Shown: piece by piece, positions 46,588-56,830 of the stretch
Layout of the letters: each line of letters starts with the position of its first letter
How positions within the stretch are numbered: position 1 is the stretch's first letter
Origin: Anastrepha obliqua
Lineage: Eukaryota > Arthropoda > Insecta > Diptera > Tephritidae
Assembly: GCF_027943255.1 (NCBI RefSeq)
Contig: NC_072893.1
Span: 7,874,001-7,938,000 of the forward strand
Reading direction: 5' to 3'
Length of the DNA: 64,000 nt
Translations under genes and position numbers: made by a program
The notes under the pieces: model-generated
Database searches by the model: none
What the model saw: only the letters and a program-made list of their open reading frames with translations
What the model was told of the DNA's origin: nothing

Positions 46588-47060
46588 GTCTTTCAAAAGT
46601 GGTACCCAGATGTCAGTAGTGAATAATTCCAAGACGGTAACTTTTTTTATGCCATCTCTTACATTTGACAGATGCGCAATTTAATCAATGGATACTTACA
46701 TGAAAAATAATGCGTTAAAATTATTGAGACTTATTCTGAAAATTGTCGATTTTTAGGAACAACATATCGCAAAATTCGTGAGTTTCATCTGAATCATCTG
46801 AATGAAACGTCAATTCAAGGATTGGTGAACAAATTTAAGTAACTGGTTCTTTCTAGTATAGAAAAGTAACTGGCAGATCAAAAACTGGGCGCTCTGATGG
46901 GAATATTTCAGCTGTAGCGCAAAGTGTTGCTGAACAACCTTCAACACCGATAACTCGACGTTCTCAACAATTTGGCATTCATGAATCGGCTGTTTAGCAA
47001 ATTTGACTTGTAGAGGTGCTCATGATTGCCATTTAAATGATGCCATTTTCAGGTAAATTA
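46588..47060 (+). pseudogene. rosa-like DDxD relic, N-terminal part
   Basis: It begins AGGGTCTTTCAAAAGTGGTA, which may be a terminus. It encodes remnants such as LGTTYRKIREFHLNH, VTGRSKTGRSDGNISAVAQS and VAEQPSTPITRRSQQFGIHE. These parallel the second helix-turn-helix of the element at 38577. The catalytic part is lost. Confidence 0.5.
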
Positions 47061-48020
47061 TTGAGAGACGTATTCTGAGGAAAAGTAGATAATCAAACCT
47101 GAAAGAATCTAAATTTTCGTATGTTTTATTTCATTACTTTTCAGCCAACCTGTGGTTTAGGCAATATGTATACAAATTAAAGTATTAGAAGATTCTAAAT
47201 TATTAAGATTTTGCAACGACCGTTTATTGACTCCTTAATGGATTTTATTTTCCAGCTGAAAAGATCAAATCGCAGCGAATAGCATTGCGTGACAACACAA
47301 ACAGCTCCGTTTCATGTTTTTCAAAGAATAATACCCTATTTTTATAGTGCAAAATACCTCGTCTTTTATTTTACTTAAATTTTCTAATGATAAAATGAAG
47401 TTTATTTCCCGCATGAATCAACTATGAATCACAAAATGCAGCCCAGCATCAGCCATGGAATTCGTGACTATTGCGGCGTCATTAGCCTTAGCAGTGTGTA
47501 TTTTATACTAAACACACAAACATTACATACCTCCGATTGTTAAGAGGAGCGCTGAAGGTATTTCTACAAAACTCTTGCCGCACGTGCGGCAGGGTCAACG
47601 CATGCAATGTTAGTTCAAAACGCAAATGGCGCATTATGCTCAGCTTGATTACAACCACACACATCTTCGCCAGCTATCTGGGTATGTTAGTGTATGCAAT
47701 ATGATACGGTTTCAGAATTTATACTACAGGTACTCCTACTGATACTGAAATTTCTCTGTATTGCTTTTGTTATCTTGCCAATCCTTTGTGTTGTCCAATA
47801 CGCTAGCGTTCAAGATCTGTATTGTTTGTTGGGCGGTAACTCATCTATTTTGGTTTATTGAGATTTTGTTTTGAATCAGTAAATAAGGACGCGGCAGAGG
47901 TAGGCGGCGATGAGAGTAGCGAAATCTTGTTACAGTAATACTGATTTATGCTGTAAAGAACTGGGCTGTGAGGTTTTTAGAAGAGATGACATTTTTTGAG
48001 GAATTTTAACTAATTTTGGC
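47061..48020. other. Unassigned sequence
   Basis: Nothing recognised beyond short AT tracts. Confidence 0.35.
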
Positions 48021-48706
48021 TTACAGCATCTTTTTAGTCTAGAATTTCAAAAAAATCAATTTTTTTCATGTTATGATAGTTTATACTTTCAAAAATATAC
48101 TTGCAAATTCTTATATTGAAATTCGTTGTAGTTTAGACGTTACAGTCCTTTAAAACGAAACGGGTTTGGAGTACGACGCCCAGGTATAAGCGCATTAACC
48201 GTGTTTTTCTCGAAACTATTTTTTCCGAGTTGGCGTTGGTAATTTCTCAAAAAGTACTAAATGGATTGATTTGAATTTTTAATTTATTATTGTGTAGATT
48301 TATGGCTCTCGCGAGTAGCAGAATACTAATTTTATAATGAATTTTTCCCTTTTCTTTAAGAGCGAGAACGTGAAAAAAATTGTTGCTTTTTTGTTTTTCC
48401 AAGAAACAGATAAAATATTAAAAAAAAAAAATTGTTTTTTTGTAAATCCGCTACTCACCATAGCGACATATCTCCTGATAAATAATGGACCAATTTTTTT
48501 TTCAGACGGACCTGAGCAGCCCAATCAGTTACGCGAGTGGCATGTGTTACGCCAGGGGAAGCAATTTTTTTATTATTGTCATTAAAAAAAATATTTTTTT
48601 TTGTACATAAAGAATTGATCTAATGATTTTCAATTGATACCGATTGTTTTTCTTCAATTTTCAACGCCTTCAATTTTCACGTCTCTAGACCAGAAAGTTG
48701 CCTTAA
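48021..48706. mobile_element. TTAA element, decayed left end
   Basis: Right end inward TTAAGGCAACTTTCTGGTCT then AGAGACGTG. The left end, TTACAGCATCTTTTTAGTCT then AGAATTTCAAAAAAATCAAT, is a mutated form of it. The interior has GTGTTTTTCTCGAAACTAT. It is 50 bp from the next TTAA element. Confidence 0.6.
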
Positions 48707-48755
48707 TGCTTGAACGAAGATAAACTTCAGCTATAATATGTAAAACTAGAGCTCA

Positions 48756-49264
48756 TTAAGGAGTTAGGGGTAGTCAGAATTAAAAAAAAATGGATTTTTT
48801 GTTTTGCATTCTCTTAAAGTATAATATCTTAAAAATATTATGTGAAAATTTGAAGCGAATCCGACAAATACTTTTCGAGTTGTTCAACAATTGACAAAGG
48901 GCGCTTGGGCGCTCCGTAGAGTTCGAGAGGAAGTAGCAAAACTTTAAATGCGTTTTTCTCAAAACTATGTTTTTTGAACTGGAGATCATTGTAACTTAAA
49001 AACTGCTTGGTAGATTTATAAAATTAAAATAAAATTTATACTGCTTTTGGAAGACATAAAAAACTCGTGCCTGATCAAAGGATTTTTTTTTTAAATTTCG
49101 ATTTTTTAACAATTAATTTTTTTAACAATTAGTTGTCAGTTTTTTTCTCGAAAATCTGAAAAATATTTCCTAAGGCCGTCATATTGTTAATTGTGAAAAA
49201 GGCTTCGATCAGGCACAACATCATCTATTAATAAAACTAATTTTGAACATTTTGAGATCATTAA
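48756..49264. mobile_element. TTAA element of the second type
   Basis: Left end TTAAGGAGTTAGGGGTAGTC. The interior is highly similar to 18027-18494 (for example GACAAATACTTTTCGAGTTG). Right edge at TTAA 49261-49264 after TTTTGAGATCA. The insertion boundary of the copy at 18494 supports this right edge. Confidence 0.6.
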
Positions 49265-49394
49265 CAAAGAGTAAAACTTACAGTGGTGAAAACAGACCGA
49301 AATGTCATTAGGAAAAAGCGAAAATAAAATCGAACCTAGAACACTCCTCGGTGGGACATCTAAACAAGGCTAAGGGGGCTAAACAAGTGTAGGA

Positions 49395-49680
49395 TTTAGT
49401 GTTTTTTAGAGGTTAGTGCTTCTAAAAGAGAGGAAACTCTTGAACACCTTCTACATTCTTGCCCTGCATTAGCTAGAATCCAAATGAAATGTTTAGGAGC
49501 TCTACAATGTGAGAGGTTAGAATGTCTCTCGGGGTTGCAGCTTCAGAACTTACTTAGATTCGCAAAAGACGCAGGCCCATTACAAGAAGCCTACTACAAG
49601 GAAACGTAAGGTTCAAGCTCCATCCAGTACCACTATGAGATGGCTTTCAGGCAGCCAGGTCAACCTAACCTAACCTAATG
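49395..49680 (+). mobile_element. Non-LTR retrotransposon C-terminus with CCTAA tail
   Basis: The plus strand reads EETLEHLLHSCPALARIQMK, then CLGALQCERLECLSGLQLQN and LLRFAKDAGPLQEAYYKET. A short 3' region ends in CAACCTAACCTAACCTAAT. It is a 5'-truncated copy of an R1/Jockey-type element. Confidence 0.65.
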
Positions 49681-50437
49681 TTTTCACTTTGTACAAACGA
49701 TTTTCTTTCGGAAGGATAAGATCTCAACCATAACATGGAAGTTGAAAGAAATCCCAAGCATTCAAGTTTCCGCGATAAGAAGTTGTATATAACAGTGTGA
49801 GAGGCTTTTGAAAAGTCTGTGTATTATAGTACGTGGCGACTTGACAACTATTCATAAATGCAGAGCTACAGTATTGAGAAAATATCACGAGATTGGCAAC
49901 TGTGTTTTAAACAGAAAATATTTTAAGTTATGAGAAATGCTGCGTATAAATGCGAAGTAGTTAAAGTAAATATAAATGAACAGCAATAAAAAAGCACGTC
50001 AAATGATAATTATAAATATCTAAGAATTGAAGAAAGATGTGTTCTAGAAGCTCTAAAGATACATATTTTATACATACGAAAGGTTTTATCTGCACCTCCT
50101 CATTTCGCAAAATATTCTAATCTTATCACACTTATCTGCGTGTATTTTTATAATATACGCTCACGTCTTCTTAACTTTTTAACACATCCTCTACTAAAAT
50201 TAGCCATGAGATTGTAAAGCTTTTTTAGCGTCAGTGTAGGAAATCTAAATCAAACAACGGCCAACTCTCAAACAGAAAATGTCGTAAAGTCAAAAATCCG
50301 CTTCAATCCAGAAATAGTTAGATGGAATATTTGTGTATGTGTGAGAAGAAAAATTTAATAAAAAGGTATGTATTGTAATGGATATCATACACAAGTTTTA
50401 GTACCACCGCTTCTGCCTTTCCAGCCATTTACATATA
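49681..50437. other. Unassigned sequence
   Basis: AT-rich, no recognised domain or repeat. Confidence 0.35.
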
Positions 50438-51588
50438 CGAAGGGTGCCTTTTATATGTTGGGATTAGAGAACAAAAACAAATTTTAATCATCGAAAATCA
50501 CTTTATTGTTTTTCAAAATATTCTCCATGAAGATCTATACACCTTTGCATGCGTTTGAACCAATTGTCGAAGCACTTTTGCCACTCTGAATGAGGTACCT
50601 CCAAAACATGCATTCTGAATGCCGCAACCGCTTCTTCAGGTCTCGAAAAACGTTGACCCCTCAGTTTGTTTTATTCGTACGGGAATAAAAAGAAGTCATT
50701 CGGTGCCAAGTCAGGACTATACGGCAGATGACACATTAATTCGATGATTTGGGTGCTAAAAAATGCAGTTGTTTGAGCCGATGTGTGAGAGCTCGCATTG
50801 TCCTGGTGAAGAGTGATCCGTTTTTGGCGATTGGTTTTCCTAATTTCTTGGAAGACAACTGGCAAACAAATGGTTGTGTACCACTCAGAATTTACTGTTC
50901 TGCGTTGTTCTAGTGGTATGGTTGCGACATGTCCAGTTTTTCCGAAAAAACAGGCGACCATTTGCTCGGAAATGCTTCGCGCGCGAACAACTTTTGTTGG
51001 ATTTGGCTCATCTTGAAACACCCATACAGTCGACTGCTGTTTACTTTCGGACTCATACGCGTAAATCCATGATTCACGATGTCATAGACGTGTTTCGAAG
51101 CCCCGCGATCGTATTTTTTGAGCATTTCCTTCAACCAATCGATACGAGCCTTTTTTTGAGCGATTGACAAATTGTCATTGACGATTGACGATTGTCAAAT
51201 TTTTATGCAATATTGAATGTATGCTGGTCCCAGTAATGCCTAAGATTGTCTCAATCTCACGATAGGTCACATGACGATCTTGCAATATCAGTTCGCGCAC
51301 AGCATCAATGGTTTTCGGAACAAGAACTGATTTTGGACGACCTTCACGAAATTCGTCTTGGAGTGAATTACGACTACGATTGAATTCGCAATACCATCGA
51401 TAAACACTGGTCCTTGATGGAGCTTCATCGCCAAAAAATGAATTAAGTTCATCCATGCAATGTTGCTGAGTTAATCCACGTCGAAAGTTGTAAAAAATAA
51501 TCGCACGAAAATGTTCACGATTTAATTCAATTTTTGGACCGAGATGAATCTTTTAAGTTACTGTAAACAACACAAATAGCGCTGGTAA
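50438..51588 (-). mobile_element. Degenerate mariner, long but frameshifted
   Basis: The low end is a terminus-like CGAAGGGTGCCTTTTATATG beside TA. On minus, pieces run in order: MDELNSFFGDEAPSRTSVYR, DRHVTYREIETILGITGTS, SIAQKKARIDWLKEMLKKYD, VFQDEPNPTKVVRARSISEQ, ITLHQDNASSHTSAQTT and LPYSPDLAPNDFFLFPYE. The first catalytic block reads VNHGFTRM where TGDE should be. The 5' terminus is cut off by the adjoining mariner at 51591. Confidence 0.8.
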
Positions 51589-51590
51589 TA

Positions 51591-51980
51591 GGTCTATGAA
51601 TAAGTTCGTGCGGTTTTTTTCGAAATTTGAATTTCGGATCATTCCCATGGCTTTTAAACGTTTGGAAATGGTTGATTGATCAACTCCCAAAGTTTTTGCA
51701 ACCTCTTCTTGCGTTTGAGCCGGATCTTGATCGAGCAATTCCTCCAATTCGGTATCCATGAACTTTGGCGGCGCGGCCAAAATCACCACTTTTAAAGCGT
51801 GCAAACCACTTCTGGCACGTTCGCTCAGCTAGAGCATGCTCACCATAAACTTCCACCAAGATACGATGACTTTCGGCTGCTTTTTTCTTCATATTAAAGA
51901 ATTCCCCGCAAAAACACATTATTTGGCACGAAATTCGACATTTTCAAGTGTGGTAAAAATATTGTTGTTTACGCTTCAAA
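51591..51980 (-). mobile_element. Mariner deletion derivative (N-terminus joined to 3' end)
   Basis: The minus strand reads ESHRILVEVYGEHALAERTC, QKWFARFKSGDFG, and after a frame change PPKFMDTELEELLDQDPAQT, VDQSTISKRLKAMGMIR. It then passes directly into a presumed 3' terminus, inward GGTCTATGAATAAGTTCGTG. The whole catalytic domain is gone. The 5' terminus near 51980 is not clear. Confidence 0.65.
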
Positions 51981-52024
51981 TAAAAAACTTATACTGACGT
52001 TTGTGCCTTACGACAGTAGCTCTC

Positions 52025-52690
52025 CAATGAATGTTTGGAAATGTGGATCGATGGAATAATAATCAAGTTACGCCATCTGTTGTAATTATTTCAAAACGTT
52101 CTGAGTACGTAAAAGCCAAAAAATGTCAAACTTTGCGATACAGTTGTCAGTTGCCAGATTGCAGCTCCAGGGTTGCTAAATCCCGAAATATAAAAGGCAC
52201 CCCTCGTAAGTATACATTAGTTTGGGTAAAAAGAAATTCATTATTTTTGCTCCTGGGCGATGCTACGACTACTAATTTGCCGGTCAACTTCGATTGTTTC
52301 TGTGATTTTATTGACATTTCTTTTAACATCAAAAATGCCTGCACGGAATCGACGAAAACAAAAGTGAACGGAGTTTCTATTGCAGCATCGACACCAGAAA
52401 CATTATTCACAATTTCAGCAGCCTGGCTTGCATTTTGGCTTTTACAAAGAAAAATTGTAAAATGTACCGAATTTTCTCTTCGTTGACTTCCATTGTTGAA
52501 GCCCTGTAACTCACAACTCAATGAAGCACACAAAAAACAGCAAACTTTTTTTTTTTTGTGTGAAATGTCACCTTGACAACGAGCATAAACTTTAAATTGT
52601 TTGATCGATATGGATACTTTACGAGATGTCGATCACTACCGTCATACAGACCATACAGATTTTATCTTCAAGAATTTTAGCAAACTTCAC
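52025..52690 (-). pseudogene. Mariner 5' part (MEVN family)
   Basis: On minus an ATG at 52493 starts MEVNEEKIRYILQFFF. The shifted frames continue KSQNASQAAEIVNNVSGVDA and FVFVDSVQAFLMLKEMSIKS, with TTAGTAGTCGTAGCATCGCC after. The 5' flank GTTTATGCTCGTTGTCAAGG matches the copies at 20030 and 63435. Confidence 0.65.
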
Positions 52691-52755
52691 GGCGCTCCAT
52701 GGCAGTCATTGGATCTACTTGTACTGTTTTTGTTTTTGAGATTAATGCATTCCTC

Positions 52756-53040
52756 CTCTTTGGCCGCCGCAGCCGAAAGGGTTGTGGGTTGGTGTGTGAC
52801 TACCATTTGGAAATGCACGGGTTTGAAACGCCGGCAAGAAACTTTAATTGATAGAAAAGGGGTTGTCTAATAGCGGTGACCCCCGGTTGGCAATAGCAAA
52901 TCTGCGATACCAAATAGCAAACCTCTGCCATGAAAAAGCTCCTTATTAAAAAGCTTAAAACTCTCGGTCTCGCCATTTGTGGAAAAACATCAAGACGCAC
53001 ACCACTAATAGAAGGAGAAGTTCGGCCAAACACCCATATT
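52756..53040 (+). mobile_element. tRNA-derived SINE copy
   Basis: Head GCAGCCGAAAGGGTTGTGGG, then GTGTGACTACCATTTGG and box B-like GGTTTGAAACGCC. Body AATAGCGGTGACCCCCGG. Tail AGAAGTTCGGCCAAACACCC. Confidence 0.7.
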
Positions 53041-53089
53041 AGATTAGATTAGATTTCTGGTGGGTTGGACAAGTTCAAGCACTCAGTCC

Positions 53090-53840
53090 GGAGACCATTG
53101 TACTACACCCGGATAGATTTCAGTAGAATGAGAGATAGGAAAGATAAAACGTGGGTGATAAGACGGAAAAACTAGTTTGAGGACACTCTTCCACAAATCT
53201 CTTGGATTCATTGATGAATCTTAAGAGATCCGGAAAAGGAAGCGTATGAACTTTATCTATACTCAGTATATCGCAACTGATTCTGGAAAACGCCGGACAG
53301 CTACAGAGAAAATGGTCTGCAGTGTCGTCATCCTCAAGATAAGATAGGCATATCGAGCCATAAAGACGTTGCTGACTCGTGATTACACCCACCAGTACTC
53401 TTAGGCCCTTTCTGCTGAGTTTCAGCGTGGTTCTTTCACAAAGCACTTGGCTACTCTGCACGCGTTCAACCCAGACCAACGTCCTCTATGGGTAGACCTC
53501 AAGAAGTCGTCAATCCATAGTTGAATCGATGCAGAATTGACACCTAGAAATGGTTCAGGGCCTAGTGGCATACTTGCAGCGCCTTCATTAGCCAGTTTAT
53601 CACCCAACTCGTTCCCTGTAATACCACAATGTTCAGGCATCCAAATAAGACTAACTTTGTTGTGTTTTGCAACATTGTTCAGTTTTGTCTTACATTCACC
53701 GACTAATTTCGAAGAACAGTGTGGGTTAGCAAAGGCTTGCAGAGCAGCTTGATTGTCACTACAAATTTTCCAATAGTGCTACCCCACCACTTTTTCTCTC
53801 TTTTTTTCTGGAAGAGGATTGCGGACGAAGCTAAAGCTCA
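53090..53840 (-). mobile_element. Non-LTR retrotransposon relic, RNase H and tail
   Basis: The minus strand reads ICSDNQAALQAFANPHCSSK, KLNNVAKHNKVSLIWMPEHC and GITGNELGDKLANEGAASMP with LGPEPFLGV. After a frame change come VQSSQVLCERTTLKLSRKG and DDDTADHFLCSCPAFSRI. It is the same domain order as the other LINE tails but a different sequence family. Confidence 0.75.
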
Positions 53841-54179
53841 CTCTGAGCTGTAATCGCTACACGATGGTGATGATGATGATGAACTCTATAGTTCGTTCTA
53901 AGAGTTCGAATATGTATCTTTGGTTTGGAATTCAATTTATGCATCTCATTCAAATAGAATTGAAAGGGCAAAACGAAATTTTATTCGGTTTCTGTGAACC
54001 ACTACCACCCTAAGGTGCTCGGTGCATGCTAATAAACTTGTGGTTCCTTGCCAATAGACGTACTCTTCACTCTTTAATGTTTGTGTTTAATGTTAATTGC
54101 GGTTCTGTCTTTATCTGTGAAGTTCGCGAACAGATTGGCTTCAATGTTCCTCACAAAACTTTACGATTTTATTATTCAG

Positions 54180-54450
54180 TCAAATCAAACCTAGGTTCGA
54201 GTCTCGGTAAAGCACAAAATATAATATTAAGATAAACATTACAATATTTTAATAGTGGTCGCCCTTCGGCAGGCAATGGCAAACCTCCGAGTCTATTTCG
54301 GCCGTGAAAAAGCTCCTCATAAAAAATATCTGCCGTTCGGAGTCGGCTTGAAACGGTAGGTCCTCCCATTTGTGGAACAACATCAAAACACCACAAATAG
54401 GAGGAGGAGCTCGGCCAAACACCTAAAAAGGGTGTACGCGCCAATTATAT
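54180..54450 (+). mobile_element. tRNA-derived SINE copy
   Basis: Box B CTAGGTTCGAGTCTCGG, body AATAGTGGTCGCCCTTCGG, then TCTGCCGTTCGGAGTCGG and CATTTGTGGAACAACATC. Tail GGAGCTCGGCCAAACACC, then GGGTGTACGCGCCAATTATA. Box A is missing at the 5' end. Confidence 0.7.
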
Positions 54451-54461
54451 ATAATATATAT

Positions 54462-54827
54462 TAGGCCGGGTCGATTTAAAAATCGCTCATTGCTCTGTGA
54501 AAATCGTATTCTAGGGATCAAAATAAGAAACTTTGCCGAAGGAGCCATGCCTCTAAAACGAATTCTGATGTCCCCAATTTGGGTCGAACGAAAAATCCCA
54601 CTTTGGCCCATTTAGAGTGCTCCAATCAGGTTCAAATGTATGACCGACCCCGACTAACTTTGGACGTCCGATCCACCCATGCCAGTGGCACACCCCCTGG
54701 AATTCCTCTGGGTTCAAAATATCACCATTTTTGGCCTTCGGCAAAGTTTCTTATTTTGATCCCTAGAATATGATTTTCACAGAGCAATGGGCGATTGTTT
54801 TGCATCTCCACAAATCAACCCGGCCTA
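54462..54827. mobile_element. Long-armed foldback MITE
   Basis: The outer sequences TTAGGCCGGGTCGATTT and (inward) TTAGGCCGGGTTGATTT continue as inverted copies. These include CATTGCTCTGTGAAAATC, TTCTAGGGATCAAAATAAG and AAACTTTGCCGAAGG, giving arms of roughly 80-95 bases around a middle of about 180. It lies in a TA-rich stretch, so a TA target site is likely. No coding content. Confidence 0.75.
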
Positions 54828-54862
<35 letters not shown>

Positions 54863-54880
54863 CGAGTATAAGGTTCTTTT
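54826..54880. repeat. TA microsatellite
   Basis: Alternating TA with one G interruption directly follows the foldback element. Confidence 0.8.
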
Positions 54881-56246
54881 AATCATAGAATATTTAAAAT
54901 TAAAAAAGAAATGCTTCATTTAATCTTATTTTTACTGAATTTCTCTGCTCGATTCTTATATCTTTGTTAGCTTTAATTCCCGCTGTTTTTTTTTAATTTT
55001 GTTCGGCATTTAATTGCCTCTGCTTGTTGCAAAAGACACTGCGAGTTGTCATCAAAGTCAATAAAACAGATTCATTTACACCCTCCCTCTTTAGCTCGAT
55101 TGTAAGCTCGAATGTCATGCAAAACTAATTACACGCACCCTCTGACAGTTCAAAGCCAACTTGAGCAACCTCACCCTAGTCAGTAGGTGGAATGAATGAA
55201 AAATCGTTCAGAGCACAAATCAAATCACAGCAAACGCAAACAAAAAACAAGAAAAAAACAGATACAGAACGAAGGGAATGCAAGAAAAATTGAGATATCT
55301 AATTAAGTCAATTTGCAACTTGTTGCACTGCTACAAACTGTTGCAAGCGCGCTTTCTTTTGCCATCCTATCCACTTTCACATGCCACGATGCATTTTTCC
55401 CTCTGATTTGTGTTTTGCCCACACTCTAATTTGCTAGCAGTGCATTCGCTTCAAATGACACCAATTAGCGATTTTGCATTCGCGCTGGTTAGTATGCGCA
55501 ACGGTACATACTTCGTACACTCGCACAATCAAATTTATGGAGCTTATGTTGACAGACAGGCGAGTATATGTATTTGCTGCTACTTGAACGCATGCGAGCG
55601 ATTGAGAAGCGCATAGTAGTTGTGTGTGTGCACATACGTTTGCCCCTTGCACGTGCATTTGCCCCCTTTATTGCGTGCATGCAGATGCTGTTACAAGATA
55701 TTTTGGAAGAGGCAAGGTGGGTGACATTTTAGAGCAACAGTTGCTGTTTTACATAAATATTTACGGCATTGGTTGGCAAGGAGGGAGGAAGCTTGTGTTG
55801 AACAATTTTGATATTTAGGAGCGTGTAAGCTTAGCATTGGGACAATACATGACTTTTATGTTCGTACTTGTGCATGTATGCACCTATGCATGCACATTAG
55901 GGTGGAGTAGATAAATTGAAGCTTCGATTTATTCAATATTAGATACGAAAATGTTATTTGGCTAAATCTATTAAACACTGAAAATTTTGGAGGTATTTAA
56001 TGCATATAAAAAAACCATAAAATATGTGCTTACTTTTCATAAATTTTTCATGCATTTCTAGAAAAAATTTTTGTGAAAAAAAGCAATTGGGGTGAGATTT
56101 GATTTATTTAGAAAAATGCTATTGGAAAAAAGACTTTATAACAAAAAAAGGTAATTTGATTTGTTTGACGCAAAAAAAAAACGTAGTTCTACTTAATGAA
56201 ATTACCAACTACGTCAGCCATCTGACTTTTGCTGATACCATGACAT
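54881..56246. other. Unassigned sequence
   Basis: AT-rich. No mobile element recognised. A run with GTGTGTGTGCACATACG lies near 55620. Open frames of 60-80 codons have no motifs. Confidence 0.35.
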
Positions 56247-56475
56247 CAGGGGCCACCGTAGCCGAATGGGTTGGTGCGTGATTACCATTCGGAAGTGCAC
56301 AGGTTTGAAACCCCGTGCACGCGACATCATTTGGTAGACATTTTTTTGTCCTTCCTCGGCAGACAATTACGAACTTCCTGAAAAAGCCTCTCATAAGAAA
56401 AGGCATCTGCCGTTCAGATGGAGCCTAAATCTCTAGGTTACTCTAATTGAGGAAAACATCAAGACGCATCGAAAT
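56247..56475 (+). mobile_element. tRNA-derived SINE copy, best-preserved head
   Basis: Box A GTAGCCGAATGGGTTGGTGC and box B GGTTTGAAACCCC both fit RNA polymerase III internal promoter consensus. The body holds CCTTCCTCGGCAGACAA and CATCTGCCGTTCAG. The tail holds GAAAACATCAAGACGCATCG. The 3' end is shorter than in the other copies. Confidence 0.75.
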
Positions 56476-56599
56476 ATATGTAGTTACTGGATATAAAATT
56501 GAAATTAATTTTGTTTCAATTGCTTTCAGTTTAATTGAAGTCCAATTCTTTTAAAATAATGAAAAATATTGCGTTGGCAACTATTGCGTTGGTTATTGC

Positions 56600-56830
56600 G
56601 GATTTCACTCACAGATGGCTTCAGTTAAATTTTTAGGTTTGCAGACGTAGTACAAATGTAAAACACAGTTGAAGTTGATGACGTCCTAATCAAAGCAACA
56701 ATCGATTGAGATCATCACAGTACAACACGTGAGATTGCAGAGAAGCTTCATGTATCACAAACATATATTGAAAACAAGTGCGCAAAAATATCGCGATATA
56801 AAACGATTTGCTTTCCGTTACGAGCATTCG
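56600..56830 (+). pseudogene. Mariner N-terminal fragment
   Basis: The plus strand reads VEVDDVLIKATID, then DHHSTTREIAEKLHVSQTYI and EN. This is the second helix-turn-helix of a mariner of the TTRE-A-LNVSH type. No other domain remains. Confidence 0.5.

Noticed and set aside
49655..49680. CCTAA repeats as a telomere remnant
   Set aside because: Only three units, directly at the end of a non-LTR coding fragment. A retroelement tail is the simpler reading.
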